A program made the position numbers and the translations under genes. From NCBI RefSeq assembly GCF_027812955.1, contig NZ_JAPYZV010000003.1, positions 1 to 64,000 on the forward strand: a stretch of 64,000 bases of DNA, given 5' to 3'. Source of the stretch: Pedococcus sp. 5OH_020 (GTDB lineage Bacteria; Actinomycetota; Actinomycetes; Actinomycetales; Dermatophilaceae). Under the pieces are notes generated by a model. The model was not told where the DNA came from. It saw only the letters and a program-made list of their open reading frames with translations, and made no database searches. This document shows positions 1 to 7,803 of the stretch, one piece after another; within the stretch, counting starts at the first letter, position 1, and each line of letters starts with the position of its first letter.

Positions 1-273
1 GCCATCGCCGCCCTCCAAAGCGGCGAGTAGGCACCGAGGATCAGCCCTCAAAGCCCACCACCCCGCGGGGCACTGCCGGCGAGCATGTGACCCCGGGATC
101 GGCATGCGGGTTGGAGGGCTGAGGACCCGCCAGGTCGTGGACCCGGAGAGCACGATGGGCCTGTGACCTCCGACAACCGTGCTGGCGGTCTGGCGGCTGC
201 ACGAGCCTGGAGTGATGCTCCGCGAGATTCTCCGTGAGGCCCACTACGCCGCGTTCGACGCCGGAAGAGTGCC
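1..273. other. Left edge, no supported gene
   Basis: Nine in-frame codons at the extreme left end at a TAG at 28-30 on the plus strand and could be the tail of a gene that starts outside the window, but nothing identifies it. The rest lies downstream of the minus-strand GntR gene. It contains a weak hairpin (arms 106-111 and 125-130) that could serve as its terminator. The open frames here have no protein-like composition. Confidence 0.4.
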
Positions 274-1011
274 TTACTGCGCTGGTGCGTGCGGGGTTGC
301 TCCTTGGAAGATGCGCGCCTGGAGGGAGCCGAGGTGCTCTTCCATGAGCCGCTTGGCCAGCTCCGCCTCGCCGCGACCGATCGCCCGCAGGATGGACTTG
401 TGCTCGTCGACCTGCCGCTGGCGGGACGCTTCGTCCGGAAGGGCATGCTGGTTCACAAGAGCCCACAGCGGGTGTCGGCCAACGTTTACAAGTTGGCTCA
501 CGATGTCCGCCAAGAGTGGATTGCCGCACGCGGGGGCGAGCTCGGCGTGGAACTCCAGCCCCAGAGCTACGAACCGAGCCACGTCCTTGGCCTCGTGAAC
601 CAAAGCCTGCTGCTCCTCCAGCAGCCTGGCCACTCCATCCAGGCGTTCACGGTCGAGGCGTTGCGCGGCCAACGCCGTGACCACCGGCTCGATACGGAGT
701 CTTGTTTCAACCAGCTCGTGAGGCAGCGCGTCCAGAGCCGCGCCCGTGACACCGCCGACCCGGACCGCCGGCCCGCGAACGAAAGTCCCGTCACCATGGC
801 GCACCTCGATGGCACCGATGACCTCCAGGGCAAGAAAGGCCTCTCGGGCGGTGGCCCTGGAGACGCCAGCCTGAGCCGCAACCTCACTGTGCGCCGGAAG
901 CCGCGACCCTGGGGGGTATTCCCCTCCTGAGATCGCGGACAACAGGGTCTGTGCAACAGCCAAATAGCGCCTCTGACCACCAGCGGCCGGCTCCTCCTCG
1001 TGCGTGGTCAC
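274..1011 (-). CDS. GntR family regulator, FadR/FCD type
   Basis: This is a predicted DNA-binding transcription factor of 245 residues. The N-terminal winged helix (about residues 12-80) carries the typical GntR segment SRATAREAFLALEVIGAIEV followed by RHGDGTFV. Residues from about 95 onward form an all-helical FCD ligand domain with Arg and His residues typical of metal or carboxylate binding. It starts at GTG 1011, 13 bases after the glycerate kinase stop, so the two genes are probably co-transcribed. It is clearly paralogous to the GntR protein at 4563: both contain the string RRYLAVAQ, the same helix-turn-helix core and the same LWALVNQ segment. The pair probably senses related intermediates of the nucleoside/hydantoin cluster. 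The effector is unknown. Confidence 0.9.
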   Translation of the reverse strand: MTTHEEEPAAGGQRRYLAVAQTLLSAISGGEYPPGSRLPAHSEVAAQAGVSRATAREAFLALEVIGAIEVRHGDGTFVRGPAVRVGGVTGAALDALPHELVETRLRIEPVVTALAAQRLDRERLDGVARLLEEQQALVHEAKDVARFVALGLEFHAELAPACGNPLLADIVSQLVNVGRHPLWALVNQHALPDEASRQRQVDEHKSILRAIGRGEAELAKRLMEEHLGSLQARIFQGATPHAPAQ

Positions 1012-1024
1012 GTGCTGAGGCTAC

Positions 1025-2191
1025 TCAAAAGGCCCGGTCACTGCGGACGGGGCCATGTTCGGATGCGCGTGCAAGGTCGCGGGCACAACCTTCGAGCCAT
1101 ACGGCTGGGTCCGCCATCGCCGCCTTGGTCGACCCCGCCGTCTCCGTCAGGGACACTACCCGGACACCGGGTGTCTCCGGTGCATCGAGAACGCTGCCAG
1201 CAACGACAACGGCCGGGATGTCCCTGGTCCGGGCCAGCTCGATGACGTGACCGACCACCTTGCCGCCCAGCGATTGGCTGTCGAAGCGGCCCTCGCCGGT
1301 GATGACCAGGTCGGCCCCCTCGAAGGCTTCACGAAGTCCGACCAGCTCCGCGATGGCTTGGGCGCCCGGCACCAACCGGGCACCCCACCCGGCCATCAGC
1401 CCATACGCTGAACCTCCCGCGGCGCCTGCACCCGAAGTGTTCGGCTCGCCGCCCAGGCAGGATGCCCAGTGGTGCATGGCGGCTTCCAAGGAGTGGATTT
1501 CGGTGGCCGAGGCGCCCTTCTGGGGTCCGAACTGGAACGCGGCTCCGGATGGGCCCAACAGTGGAGCGGTGACGTCGACCAGGCACTCGACTCCACCGGG
1601 GGGTGGCGGAGCGATGGCGCTGAGCTCCAGATGTGCCAGGTCTCGCAGGGCCGTGCCTCCGCGAGCTAGCTCGACACCGTTCCCATCGAGCAGCCGGGCT
1701 CCCAGCGCTTGCAGCGCCCCCGCGCCACAGTCGGTCGAGGCGCTGCCTCCTAGCCCGATCACGAGCTTTGTCACTGCTGGCGTGGACGCCACGTGCAAGA
1801 GGACCTGTCCCAACCCGTACGTCGAAGCCGTGCGAGCGCGCAGTCCGCGCAGTCGCTCGATACCACAAGCAGACGCGAGGTCAACGACAGCCGTGCCGTC
1901 GGGCAGCAGGGCCCAGCGGGCGAGCGTTGGAGATCCGATGGCATCCTCGACGGTCACTTCCATGTAGCGAGCGCCCGGCGACTGCGCGGCGACGATCCTC
2001 GATGTCCCTTCGCCGCCGTCGGCCAAGGGAACGCTGCGACAGGTGTCATGGGGTCGCACCGACCGCCAGCCGCGGGCCAGGGCGGAAGCGGCGTCCGTTG
2101 CGCTGAGAGTGCCCTTGAAGGAGTCCGGGGCTATGACGATCGTGGCCGGCGCAGGCGGCAAGCCGAACGCGAGGGGATCTCCATGTGTCAC
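1025..2191 (-). CDS. Glycerate kinase (GarK/GlxK family)
   Basis: Predicted D-glycerate 2-kinase, which phosphorylates glycerate with ATP to feed lower glycolysis. The 388-residue length fits the family. The family N-terminal motif IVIAPDSFKGTLSA lies at about residues 17-30, followed by PLADGGEGT; further motifs are GLGGSASTD and TGEGRFDSQS. GTG 2191 is chosen because AAGGA lies 7 bases upstream. A second glycerate kinase is encoded at 45370, so the enzyme is duplicated in the window. Its place beside nucleoside hydrolases suggests glycerate or a relative is an end product of this pathway, but that is inference. A candidate GntR operator lies 56 bases upstream. Confidence 0.9.
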   Translation of the reverse strand: MTHGDPLAFGLPPAPATIVIAPDSFKGTLSATDAASALARGWRSVRPHDTCRSVPLADGGEGTSRIVAAQSPGARYMEVTVEDAIGSPTLARWALLPDGTAVVDLASACGIERLRGLRARTASTYGLGQVLLHVASTPAVTKLVIGLGGSASTDCGAGALQALGARLLDGNGVELARGGTALRDLAHLELSAIAPPPPGGVECLVDVTAPLLGPSGAAFQFGPQKGASATEIHSLEAAMHHWASCLGGEPNTSGAGAAGGSAYGLMAGWGARLVPGAQAIAELVGLREAFEGADLVITGEGRFDSQSLGGKVVGHVIELARTRDIPAVVVAGSVLDAPETPGVRVVSLTETAGSTKAAMADPAVWLEGCARDLARASEHGPVRSDRAF

Positions 2192-2246
2192 GGTGATGTC
2201 CTTACCCGAGGCGGACCCGAGGCGGACTGCGAGCCATCCGCAACAT

Positions 2247-2261
2247 GCTCATCTAACGTCT
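2247..2261. promoter_or_regulatory. Candidate GntR operator upstream of glycerate kinase
   Basis: The 12-base string CATCTAACGTCT at 2250-2261 is repeated exactly at 4547-4558, just before the second gntR gene. TCTAAC here and GTTAGA at 2274-2279 also form an inverted repeat. Its position in the 83-base gap before the glycerate kinase gene, and its match to the other gene's promoter, suggest that one or both paralogous GntR proteins bind here. Confidence 0.5.
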
Positions 2262-2274
2262 GCATATGTAGAGG

Positions 2275-3312
2275 TTAGACCACTTCTGCAGCACCTGGCC
2301 CACGTCGCGTCGATTCCCCTAGGCGCAGGCTCGGGGTTAGCCGGTTCCTCCGGACCGGGCCGTCCTGGCCTTCGATGCGGGCCACCAAGAACGCGACTGC
2401 ATCGGCTGCGATGGCTTCGACGGGCTGGACCACCGTGGTCAGCGTGGGCCAGACGACATTGGCCAGGTCGCTGCCATCAAAGCCGGTCACCACCACGTCG
2501 TTGGGAACCGCGACCCCACGCTGGCGCAGCTGCCTGAGAACCCCGAACGCAATTGAATCCGAGCCGGTCACAATCGCGTCCGGCAGAGTCTGATGATCCA
2601 GGAGTCTGTCGACAGCGGCGACCCCGGACTCCACGCTGAACTCGCTGCGAAAGTGGCCGGTCACCTCGATCCCAGCGCGAGTCGAGCTGCGTTGGACCGC
2701 GTCCCACCTTTCCACGCCGTTCGAGCTCGCGTCGTCAGATCCCGCGTAGCCGATCGATCGGACACCGATGTCCTTCAAGTGGTCGATGACAAGCCGCATG
2801 CCCGTCTCGTTGTCGACGCCGACGAAGTCGGCGACCGGACTATCGGTGGCTCTGTCGACCTCGACGATCGCCGTGCCACGGGCCACGCGCCTGAGTGCCT
2901 CAGCCGAACCAATGCGGTCTGACGGGATCACCAGAATCCCGTCAACGCGTCGATCACCGAACACCCTGAGGCGACGTACCTCTTCCTCGACGAACCCGTG
3001 CGAGTCCGCCAGGAGCAGTTCGAAACCGGCCCGATTGAGCTGGTCCTCGAGGGCCTCGACGAGCTGGGAGAAGAACGGGATGCCGATGACGGGGACGATC
3101 ATGCCGACGAGACGGGTCGAACCCTGACGCAGGGCTCGGGCGATGGGATCGACTCGGTACCCGAGTTCTTGCGCAACCGATTGCACGCGAGCGATGGTCT
3201 CATTGGAGACCCTTGGCCTGCCAGCCAGAGCGCGCGAAGCGGTTGCCTTCGACACGCCTGCTCTGGCCGCAACATCACTGAGGGTAACGACCGGCTGACC
3301 GGACTCTCTCAC
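2275..3312 (-). CDS. LacI family transcriptional regulator
   Basis: Predicted ligand-responsive repressor of 345 residues. The N-terminal LacI helix-turn-helix reads TLSDVAARAGVSKATASRAL (about residues 10-29), followed by the hinge region. A type I periplasmic-binding-protein-like sensor domain covers about residues 65-335, with the segment GFDGSDLANVVWPTLTTVVQ typical of the family. GTG 3312 is preceded by AAGGGG five bases upstream. It is divergent from the first nucleoside hydrolase gene with a 120-base intergenic region, the classical layout for a local repressor. LacI proteins of this group usually bind sugars or nucleosides, so ribose or a riboside is a plausible effector, but this is inference. 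Confidence 0.93.
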   Translation of the reverse strand: MRESGQPVVTLSDVAARAGVSKATASRALAGRPRVSNETIARVQSVAQELGYRVDPIARALRQGSTRLVGMIVPVIGIPFFSQLVEALEDQLNRAGFELLLADSHGFVEEEVRRLRVFGDRRVDGILVIPSDRIGSAEALRRVARGTAIVEVDRATDSPVADFVGVDNETGMRLVIDHLKDIGVRSIGYAGSDDASSNGVERWDAVQRSSTRAGIEVTGHFRSEFSVESGVAAVDRLLDHQTLPDAIVTGSDSIAFGVLRQLRQRGVAVPNDVVVTGFDGSDLANVVWPTLTTVVQPVEAIAADAVAFLVARIEGQDGPVRRNRLTPSLRLGESTRRGPGAAEVV

Positions 3313-3348
3313 GCGAACCCCTTCACTGGTCCCTGGGTGGGTTTACAT

Positions 3349-3424
3349 CCTATGGACATCCCTATGGACTTCATCGCGCGGCCAGAGTACCTTGTGCGAG
3401 ATCGATTCCGCACTCGTTGCGCAA
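3349..3424. promoter_or_regulatory. Divergent lacI / nucleoside hydrolase control region
   Basis: Two tandem 12-base units, each beginning CCTATGGAC, occupy 3349-3360 and 3361-3372. A perfect 8-base palindrome TTGCGCAA lies at 3417-3424, overlapping the ribosome binding site of the nucleoside hydrolase gene. LacI-family operators usually have a central CG step, so the palindrome is a candidate autoregulatory site. No convincing -10/-35 pair was assigned. Confidence 0.4.
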
Positions 3425-3432
3425 GGAGAAAC

Positions 3433-4377
3433 ATGAGCATTCCGATCATCATCGACTGCGACCCAGGCCATGACGACGTCTTCGCCATCTGGCTGGCCGC
3501 TGGGAACCCGAACATCGATCTGCGAGCGATTACCACGGTGGCCGGGAACGGGCGCATCGAGCACACCACCCACAATGCGCTCGTGGCATGCACGGTCGCC
3601 GGCATCCGTGACGTCCCGGTCGCCCGCGGCGCAAGTGGGCCGCTGAAGGGAGAGCTACGGCCAGCGGAATGGATCCATGGCGCGAACGCACTTGGTGGCC
3701 CGGTCCTTCCCGCGCCGACCATCGAACTCGATGACCGGGACGCGGTCACCTTGATCGCCGACGTCCTCACAGCCTCCGAAGAGCCTGTCGTGTTGGTGCC
3801 CACCGGGCCGCTGACCAACATCGCGCACCTGGTGCAGCGCCATCCGGAGCTCGTGTCCAAGATCGAAGGCCTGATCTGGATGGGAGGCTCGACCGGCCGG
3901 GGAAACGTGTCCCCCTATGCGGAGTTCAACGCATGGGCGGACCCTGAGGCCGCGGACATTGTGCTCCGATCCGGCGTGGATTTCACGATGGTTGGGCTGA
4001 ACATCTCGCACCAGGCACTCATCACCCGTGAGGTGCGGGCCCGCATCGCCGCGCTGGACAGCCCGCTCGCCGCCTTTGGCGTTGAACTTCTCGAGTACTT
4101 CTGTTCTACCTACGAGCAGTTCGAGGGAATGCCCGACGGTCCGCTGCATGACCCCATCACCGTCGCGATGCTGGCGGAGCCATCAGTCGCCACGAGCGTG
4201 CGCACGCGGATCGACGTCGAGTGCGAAGGCACGCAGACCCGGGGGGCGACCTGCGTCGACCTTCTCAACTTCCTCCAGCGGCCGGCCAATGCGACGGTGG
4301 CCCTGGATCTGGACGTCGAACGGTTCTGGTCCCTGATCGAGGATGCCGTGACTGCGCTGGGTCGCGTCTCGGCCTGA
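3433..4377 (+). CDS. Nucleoside hydrolase 1 (IUNH family)
   Basis: Predicted inosine-uridine-preferring N-ribohydrolase that cleaves a ribonucleoside to base plus ribose. Length is 314 residues, normal for the family. The Ca2+ and ribose-binding cluster is DCDPGHDD, with Asp8, Asp10, Asp14 and Asp15. Further hallmarks are VPTGPLTNIA, WMGGS, AEFNAWADPEAA and a C-terminal HDP carrying the His typical of base-leaving-group activation. ATG 3433 is chosen over earlier in-frame codons because AAGGAGAA lies just upstream. It is the first of three non-identical nucleoside hydrolases in this cluster and is divergent from lacI. The exact nucleoside specificity cannot be read from the sequence. Confidence 0.93.
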   Translation: MSIPIIIDCDPGHDDVFAIWLAAGNPNIDLRAITTVAGNGRIEHTTHNALVACTVAGIRDVPVARGASGPLKGELRPAEWIHGANALGGPVLPAPTIELDDRDAVTLIADVLTASEEPVVLVPTGPLTNIAHLVQRHPELVSKIEGLIWMGGSTGRGNVSPYAEFNAWADPEAADIVLRSGVDFTMVGLNISHQALITREVRARIAALDSPLAAFGVELLEYFCSTYEQFEGMPDGPLHDPITVAMLAEPSVATSVRTRIDVECEGTQTRGATCVDLLNFLQRPANATVALDLDVERFWSLIEDAVTALGRVSA

Positions 4378-4476
4378 AGGCCCCAGAGGGCCGTGTGACC
4401 CGTTTGCCGAGTAGCCGCTCCCCTCGTAGCCGGCCAGGAGCGCGCGTCGGGGCAACCGGCGCTGCGCGCCCACCAC

Positions 4477-4575
4477 AGACATCTGATGTCTCGGTGTCCA
4501 CACGTTGAACATCTTCCGAAAGAGTCTTGACCGACGAGACCGCAGACATCTAACGTCTAAGAGTGCAGACGTCTG
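4477..4575. promoter_or_regulatory. Cluster of GntR-type palindromes before gntR2
   Basis: Three related palindromic sequences lie in the 185-base gap before the second gntR gene. AGACATCTGATGTCT (4477-4491) is a perfect odd palindrome, AGACATCTAACGTCT (4544-4558) is imperfect, and CAGACGTCTG (4566-4575) is perfect and overlaps the first codons of the gene. The middle one shares 12 identical consecutive bases with the site at 2250. This arrangement suggests autoregulation by a dimeric GntR protein. Confidence 0.55.
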
Positions 4576-5303
4576 AAGAGTTAACGAAGCAGCGGAGGTA
4601 CCTGGCAGTGGCACAGAACCTGCTTGCAGCCATCAACGATGGCGACTACCTGCCCGGAGCGCGGCTTCCGGCATACGCGGACGTCGCGGCCGAAGCCGGG
4701 GTCTCGAGGGCAACGGCACGGGAGGCGTTTCTCGCTCTTGAGCTCGTCGGTGCCCTCGAGGTGCGCCATGGCGATGGGACTTTTGTCCGGGGCTCGGACA
4801 GCACGACGATGATCGGGCGCGCGGCATCGCTCTTCGCGCCACCGCGAGATCTGGTCGAGGCCCGCCTGCACATCGAGCCCACCGTTGCTGCGCTCGCGGC
4901 GGAGCGCTCCGACGAGGACAGGATCGCCGCACTGCAGCGATACACCGACGAACAGGGAGAGCTGGTCGACCAGCCCGACCAGCTCACCCGCTTTGTCGCG
5001 CTGGGCTTGGAGTTCCACGCAGACCTCGCGCCCGGCTGCGGCAACGTGCTCCTGGCGGACATCGTGTGCCAGCTCGTGAACGTCGAGCGCCACCCGCTGT
5101 GGGCACTGGTGAACCAGTACGCAGCTCCTGACCTCGCGTCCCGCCAACGCCAAGTGGATGAGCACGGGGCCATCGTGAGAGCCCTGGGGCAGCGACGTCC
5201 CCAAGAGGTGTCGGCCCTCATGCAGCGGCACATCGGTTCACTGGCGCGGGCCGTGTTCGAAGGATCTGGGTTGCACCACACCATGGAAGGCGTCCGGCCA
5301 TGA
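4563..5303 (+). CDS. GntR family regulator 2, FadR/FCD type
   Basis: Transcription factor of 246 residues, paralogous to the GntR protein at 274-1011. The winged-helix segment (about residues 8-78) contains VSRATAREAFLALELVGALE and RHGDGTFVRG; the helical FCD ligand domain follows. GTG 4563 is assigned because it gives an N-terminus like the paralogue's (QRRYLAVAQ). No strong Shine-Dalgarno sequence precedes it, so the message may be nearly leaderless. It heads the main catabolic operon: its stop overlaps the hydantoinase start (ATGA). Palindromes at 4477-4575 are probably its own operator. The effector is unknown but likely a pathway intermediate. Confidence 0.9.
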   Translation: MQTSEELTKQRRYLAVAQNLLAAINDGDYLPGARLPAYADVAAEAGVSRATAREAFLALELVGALEVRHGDGTFVRGSDSTTMIGRAASLFAPPRDLVEARLHIEPTVAALAAERSDEDRIAALQRYTDEQGELVDQPDQLTRFVALGLEFHADLAPGCGNVLLADIVCQLVNVERHPLWALVNQYAAPDLASRQRQVDEHGAIVRALGQRRPQEVSALMQRHIGSLARAVFEGSGLHHTMEGVRP

Positions 5304-6739
5304 GCGTGCCTGGGCAGGCGGACCTCGTCGTCCATGGCGGAACGGTCGTCAATGCCACAGGCAGCCGGGCTGCGACTGTCCTCATCGCCGGTGGCCGCAT
5401 CACCGCACTGCTGGATGCGAACAGCCCACTGCCGAGCCACGCAAGGGCCATCGACGCGACTGGCCAACTCGTGATCCCCGGGGGCGTCGACCCACACTGC
5501 CACGTCGGCCAGAGGCTCGGCGATGTGTCCATGCTCGATGACCACGAGCAGGCCAGCATCGCAGCCTTGTGGGGCGGCACCACGACGATCATCGACTTCG
5601 CCATCCCGGAGCCGGGTCAAACGCCTCTGGAGGCGGCCCATACGCGGCTTAAGCAGGCCGGCGCGGCACGGTGCGACACCGCCCTGCACGGCGGAGTCGT
5701 CGCTTGGGACCACAGCACGCGAGGCCAGCTTTTCGCCATGGCGGACCTGGGCGTCCGGACCACCAAGCTGTTCACCACCTACCGCGACGGCGTCATGGCG
5801 GACACCGAAACCATCCGTGCCGTCATGGCGACGACCGAAGAGCTCGGCGGCGTGACGTTGATCCATGCCGAGCAGAACCACATCATCGAGACGCATCAGA
5901 AGGACGCGGCAGCCGCAGGGCACCGGCACTCGCGCTTCATGGCCAGCATGCGGCCCGAACAGGCCGAGCTCGAGTCCGTCAAGCAGGTGCTGACCATAGC
6001 CGAGCAGGAGCAAGCCAGCGTCTACTTCGTCCACCAAACCACCGCCGACGTTGTCGACCTCGTCCGGCAGGCGCGCGCTCGTGGGGTGCGGGTCTACTCC
6101 GAAACCTGCCCGCACTATCTCGTACTGGACGACTCCCTGTACGAAAAGCAGCATCCAGAGCGTTACGTCTGCTGCCCGCCCTTGCGGTCGACTGCCACAC
6201 GCGACGACCTGCGGGCCGTGGTTCTCCAGGGACACGTGGACACCATTGGCTCGGACCACTGCTGCTACTCCACAGTCCAGAAGAGCGCTCACGCCGACGA
6301 CGCCGTGAACGTACCCAACGGCCTACCTGGCGTCGAGACCCGCCTGACCGTGACCTTCGACTCGTTGGTCTCCTCGCAACAGATGGCCGTCGAGGACTTC
6401 GTCGCCCTCACCTCAACCAATCCAGCGCGACTGAACGGCCTGCGGGGCAAGGGCTACATAGCCCCTGGCGCCGATGCGGACCTCGTGGTCTTCGACCCAC
6501 ACCAGCGGCGAGCCGTCACCACCAGCGACCTGCACATGGCCACGGATTACACCCCCTACGAGGGTCACTCCTTCACCGGGTGGCCGACCACTGTCATCGC
6601 CGGAGGACGGGTCGTGGTGGACCCCGACGGGTTCCATGACCCCGGCCCCATCGGCCGGCACCTGCGCGCACAGTCACAGCTCGATGGCCACCGTCATCTC
6701 ATGACTTCCCTCGTGCGCGACGCCACGCAGCGCCCCTGA
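5300..6739 (+). CDS. Dihydropyrimidinase / D-hydantoinase family amidohydrolase
   Basis: Predicted binuclear-metal cyclic amidohydrolase that opens cyclic ureides such as hydantoins or dihydropyrimidines. At 479 residues it has family length. All expected metal ligands are visible: His66 and His68 (DPHCH), carboxylated Lys156 (TTKLF), His189 (LIHAE), His245 (VHQT) and Asp319 (GSDH). It overlaps the gntR2 stop by 4 bases and is followed 23 bases later by a nucleoside hydrolase gene. Inference from that context: after the riboside is cleaved, this enzyme opens the released ring, or a reduced or oxidised form of it. The allantoinase at 47420 is a separate relative with its own operon. Substrate cannot be decided from sequence. 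Confidence 0.88.
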   Translation: MSVPGQADLVVHGGTVVNATGSRAATVLIAGGRITALLDANSPLPSHARAIDATGQLVIPGGVDPHCHVGQRLGDVSMLDDHEQASIAALWGGTTTIIDFAIPEPGQTPLEAAHTRLKQAGAARCDTALHGGVVAWDHSTRGQLFAMADLGVRTTKLFTTYRDGVMADTETIRAVMATTEELGGVTLIHAEQNHIIETHQKDAAAAGHRHSRFMASMRPEQAELESVKQVLTIAEQEQASVYFVHQTTADVVDLVRQARARGVRVYSETCPHYLVLDDSLYEKQHPERYVCCPPLRSTATRDDLRAVVLQGHVDTIGSDHCCYSTVQKSAHADDAVNVPNGLPGVETRLTVTFDSLVSSQQMAVEDFVALTSTNPARLNGLRGKGYIAPGADADLVVFDPHQRRAVTTSDLHMATDYTPYEGHSFTGWPTTVIAGGRVVVDPDGFHDPGPIGRHLRAQSQLDGHRHLMTSLVRDATQRP

Positions 6740-6762
6740 CCGCCAAGCAAGGAGACACCTTC

Positions 6763-7746
6763 ATGACCCGACAGCTGATCCTCGACGTCGACACCGGGAC
6801 GGACGATGCCATTGCCATCATGATGGCCGGTCTCTCCAAGGACCTGGACCTCCTCGGCTGCACAACTGTGTGGGGCAACCACGCGGTTCCCGTGTGCACC
6901 GCAAACACGCTGGCCGTTCTGGACCTGATCGGCCGACAGGACGTTCCCGTCCACCAAGGACTCGGCAAGCCGTTCGCTCCGATCCCCTTCCTGTTCGCCG
7001 ACCACGTCGACAGCGAGCGCGAAATCGTTCACCCGGCCAGCTTCCCCATTCAGCCGAGCACCCGTGAAATCGCCCGGCAGCCCGCGGTGGAGTGGCTCGT
7101 CGAGACCCTTCGATCGGCGACCGAGCAGATCACCCTGGTCCCGGTCGCGCCGCTGACGAACATTGCCGCCGCCGTTACGATCGACCCCAAGATCGTCGAG
7201 GCTGTCGACGAGGTCGTGATCATGGGCGGCAGCCACGCCCTCGGCAATGTCACCCCCTCGGCCGAGGCAAACATCTGGCACGACCCGGTGGCGGCCGACG
7301 TTGTGTTCCGGGCTGGTTTCGAGCGACTGGTCCTTGTCCCGCTGGACGCCACCCACCGTGCCAACGTCACGGCTGCGCAGAACGAGGCGCTACGCGGACT
7401 GGGCACACCAGCCGGGACCGCTGCAGCCGCGCTCATCGGGCAGCGCATCGAGGGCTACACCCAGACCCAGCCCCAGCAGATGCCAGACGTCGCCCCTGTG
7501 CACGACGCCCTGTGCGTTGCCTACCTACTCGACCCCTCAGTCATCCCCTTAAGGGCGTACCACGTGCAGATCGAGACGACCGGTTTCGCGTCCTTCGGAC
7601 GCACGATCGTCGACACAGCGGCCCGCAGCGGGCAGACACCGAACGCCCTTGTGGCGCTCGACGCCGACGCCGACCTGTTCTACAAGCTTCTCAACACCAC
7701 CCTCGCCGGGCCCGCACACATCCAGGACCCGCAATCACCGGCCTAG
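6763..7746 (+). CDS. Nucleoside hydrolase 2 (IUNH family, divergent)
   Basis: Second N-ribohydrolase-like protein, 327 residues. The metal and ribose cluster is DVDTGTDD with Asp8, Asp10, Asp14 and Asp15. MGGSHALGNVTPSAEANIWH replaces the usual AEFN motif (Phe to Ala), and VHDALCVAYLLDP carries the C-terminal His-Asp pair. The catalytic scaffold is intact but the substrate pocket differs from its two paralogues, so a different base or sugar preference is likely. ATG 6763 follows AAGGAG. It sits between the hydantoinase and the ABC importer binding-protein gene. Confidence 0.9.
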   Translation: MTRQLILDVDTGTDDAIAIMMAGLSKDLDLLGCTTVWGNHAVPVCTANTLAVLDLIGRQDVPVHQGLGKPFAPIPFLFADHVDSEREIVHPASFPIQPSTREIARQPAVEWLVETLRSATEQITLVPVAPLTNIAAAVTIDPKIVEAVDEVVIMGGSHALGNVTPSAEANIWHDPVAADVVFRAGFERLVLVPLDATHRANVTAAQNEALRGLGTPAGTAAAALIGQRIEGYTQTQPQQMPDVAPVHDALCVAYLLDPSVIPLRAYHVQIETTGFASFGRTIVDTAARSGQTPNALVALDADADLFYKLLNTTLAGPAHIQDPQSPA

Positions 7747-7803
7747 GCCACAAACCACTGCCGTCACAAGTACGGCGCAGTACAACCGAGCAAGGAGCCA
7801 GCA

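Noticed and set aside
4646-6292. A 548-codon minus-strand frame opposite gntR2 and the hydantoinase
   Set aside because: It spans two well-supported plus-strand genes and shows only shadow composition.
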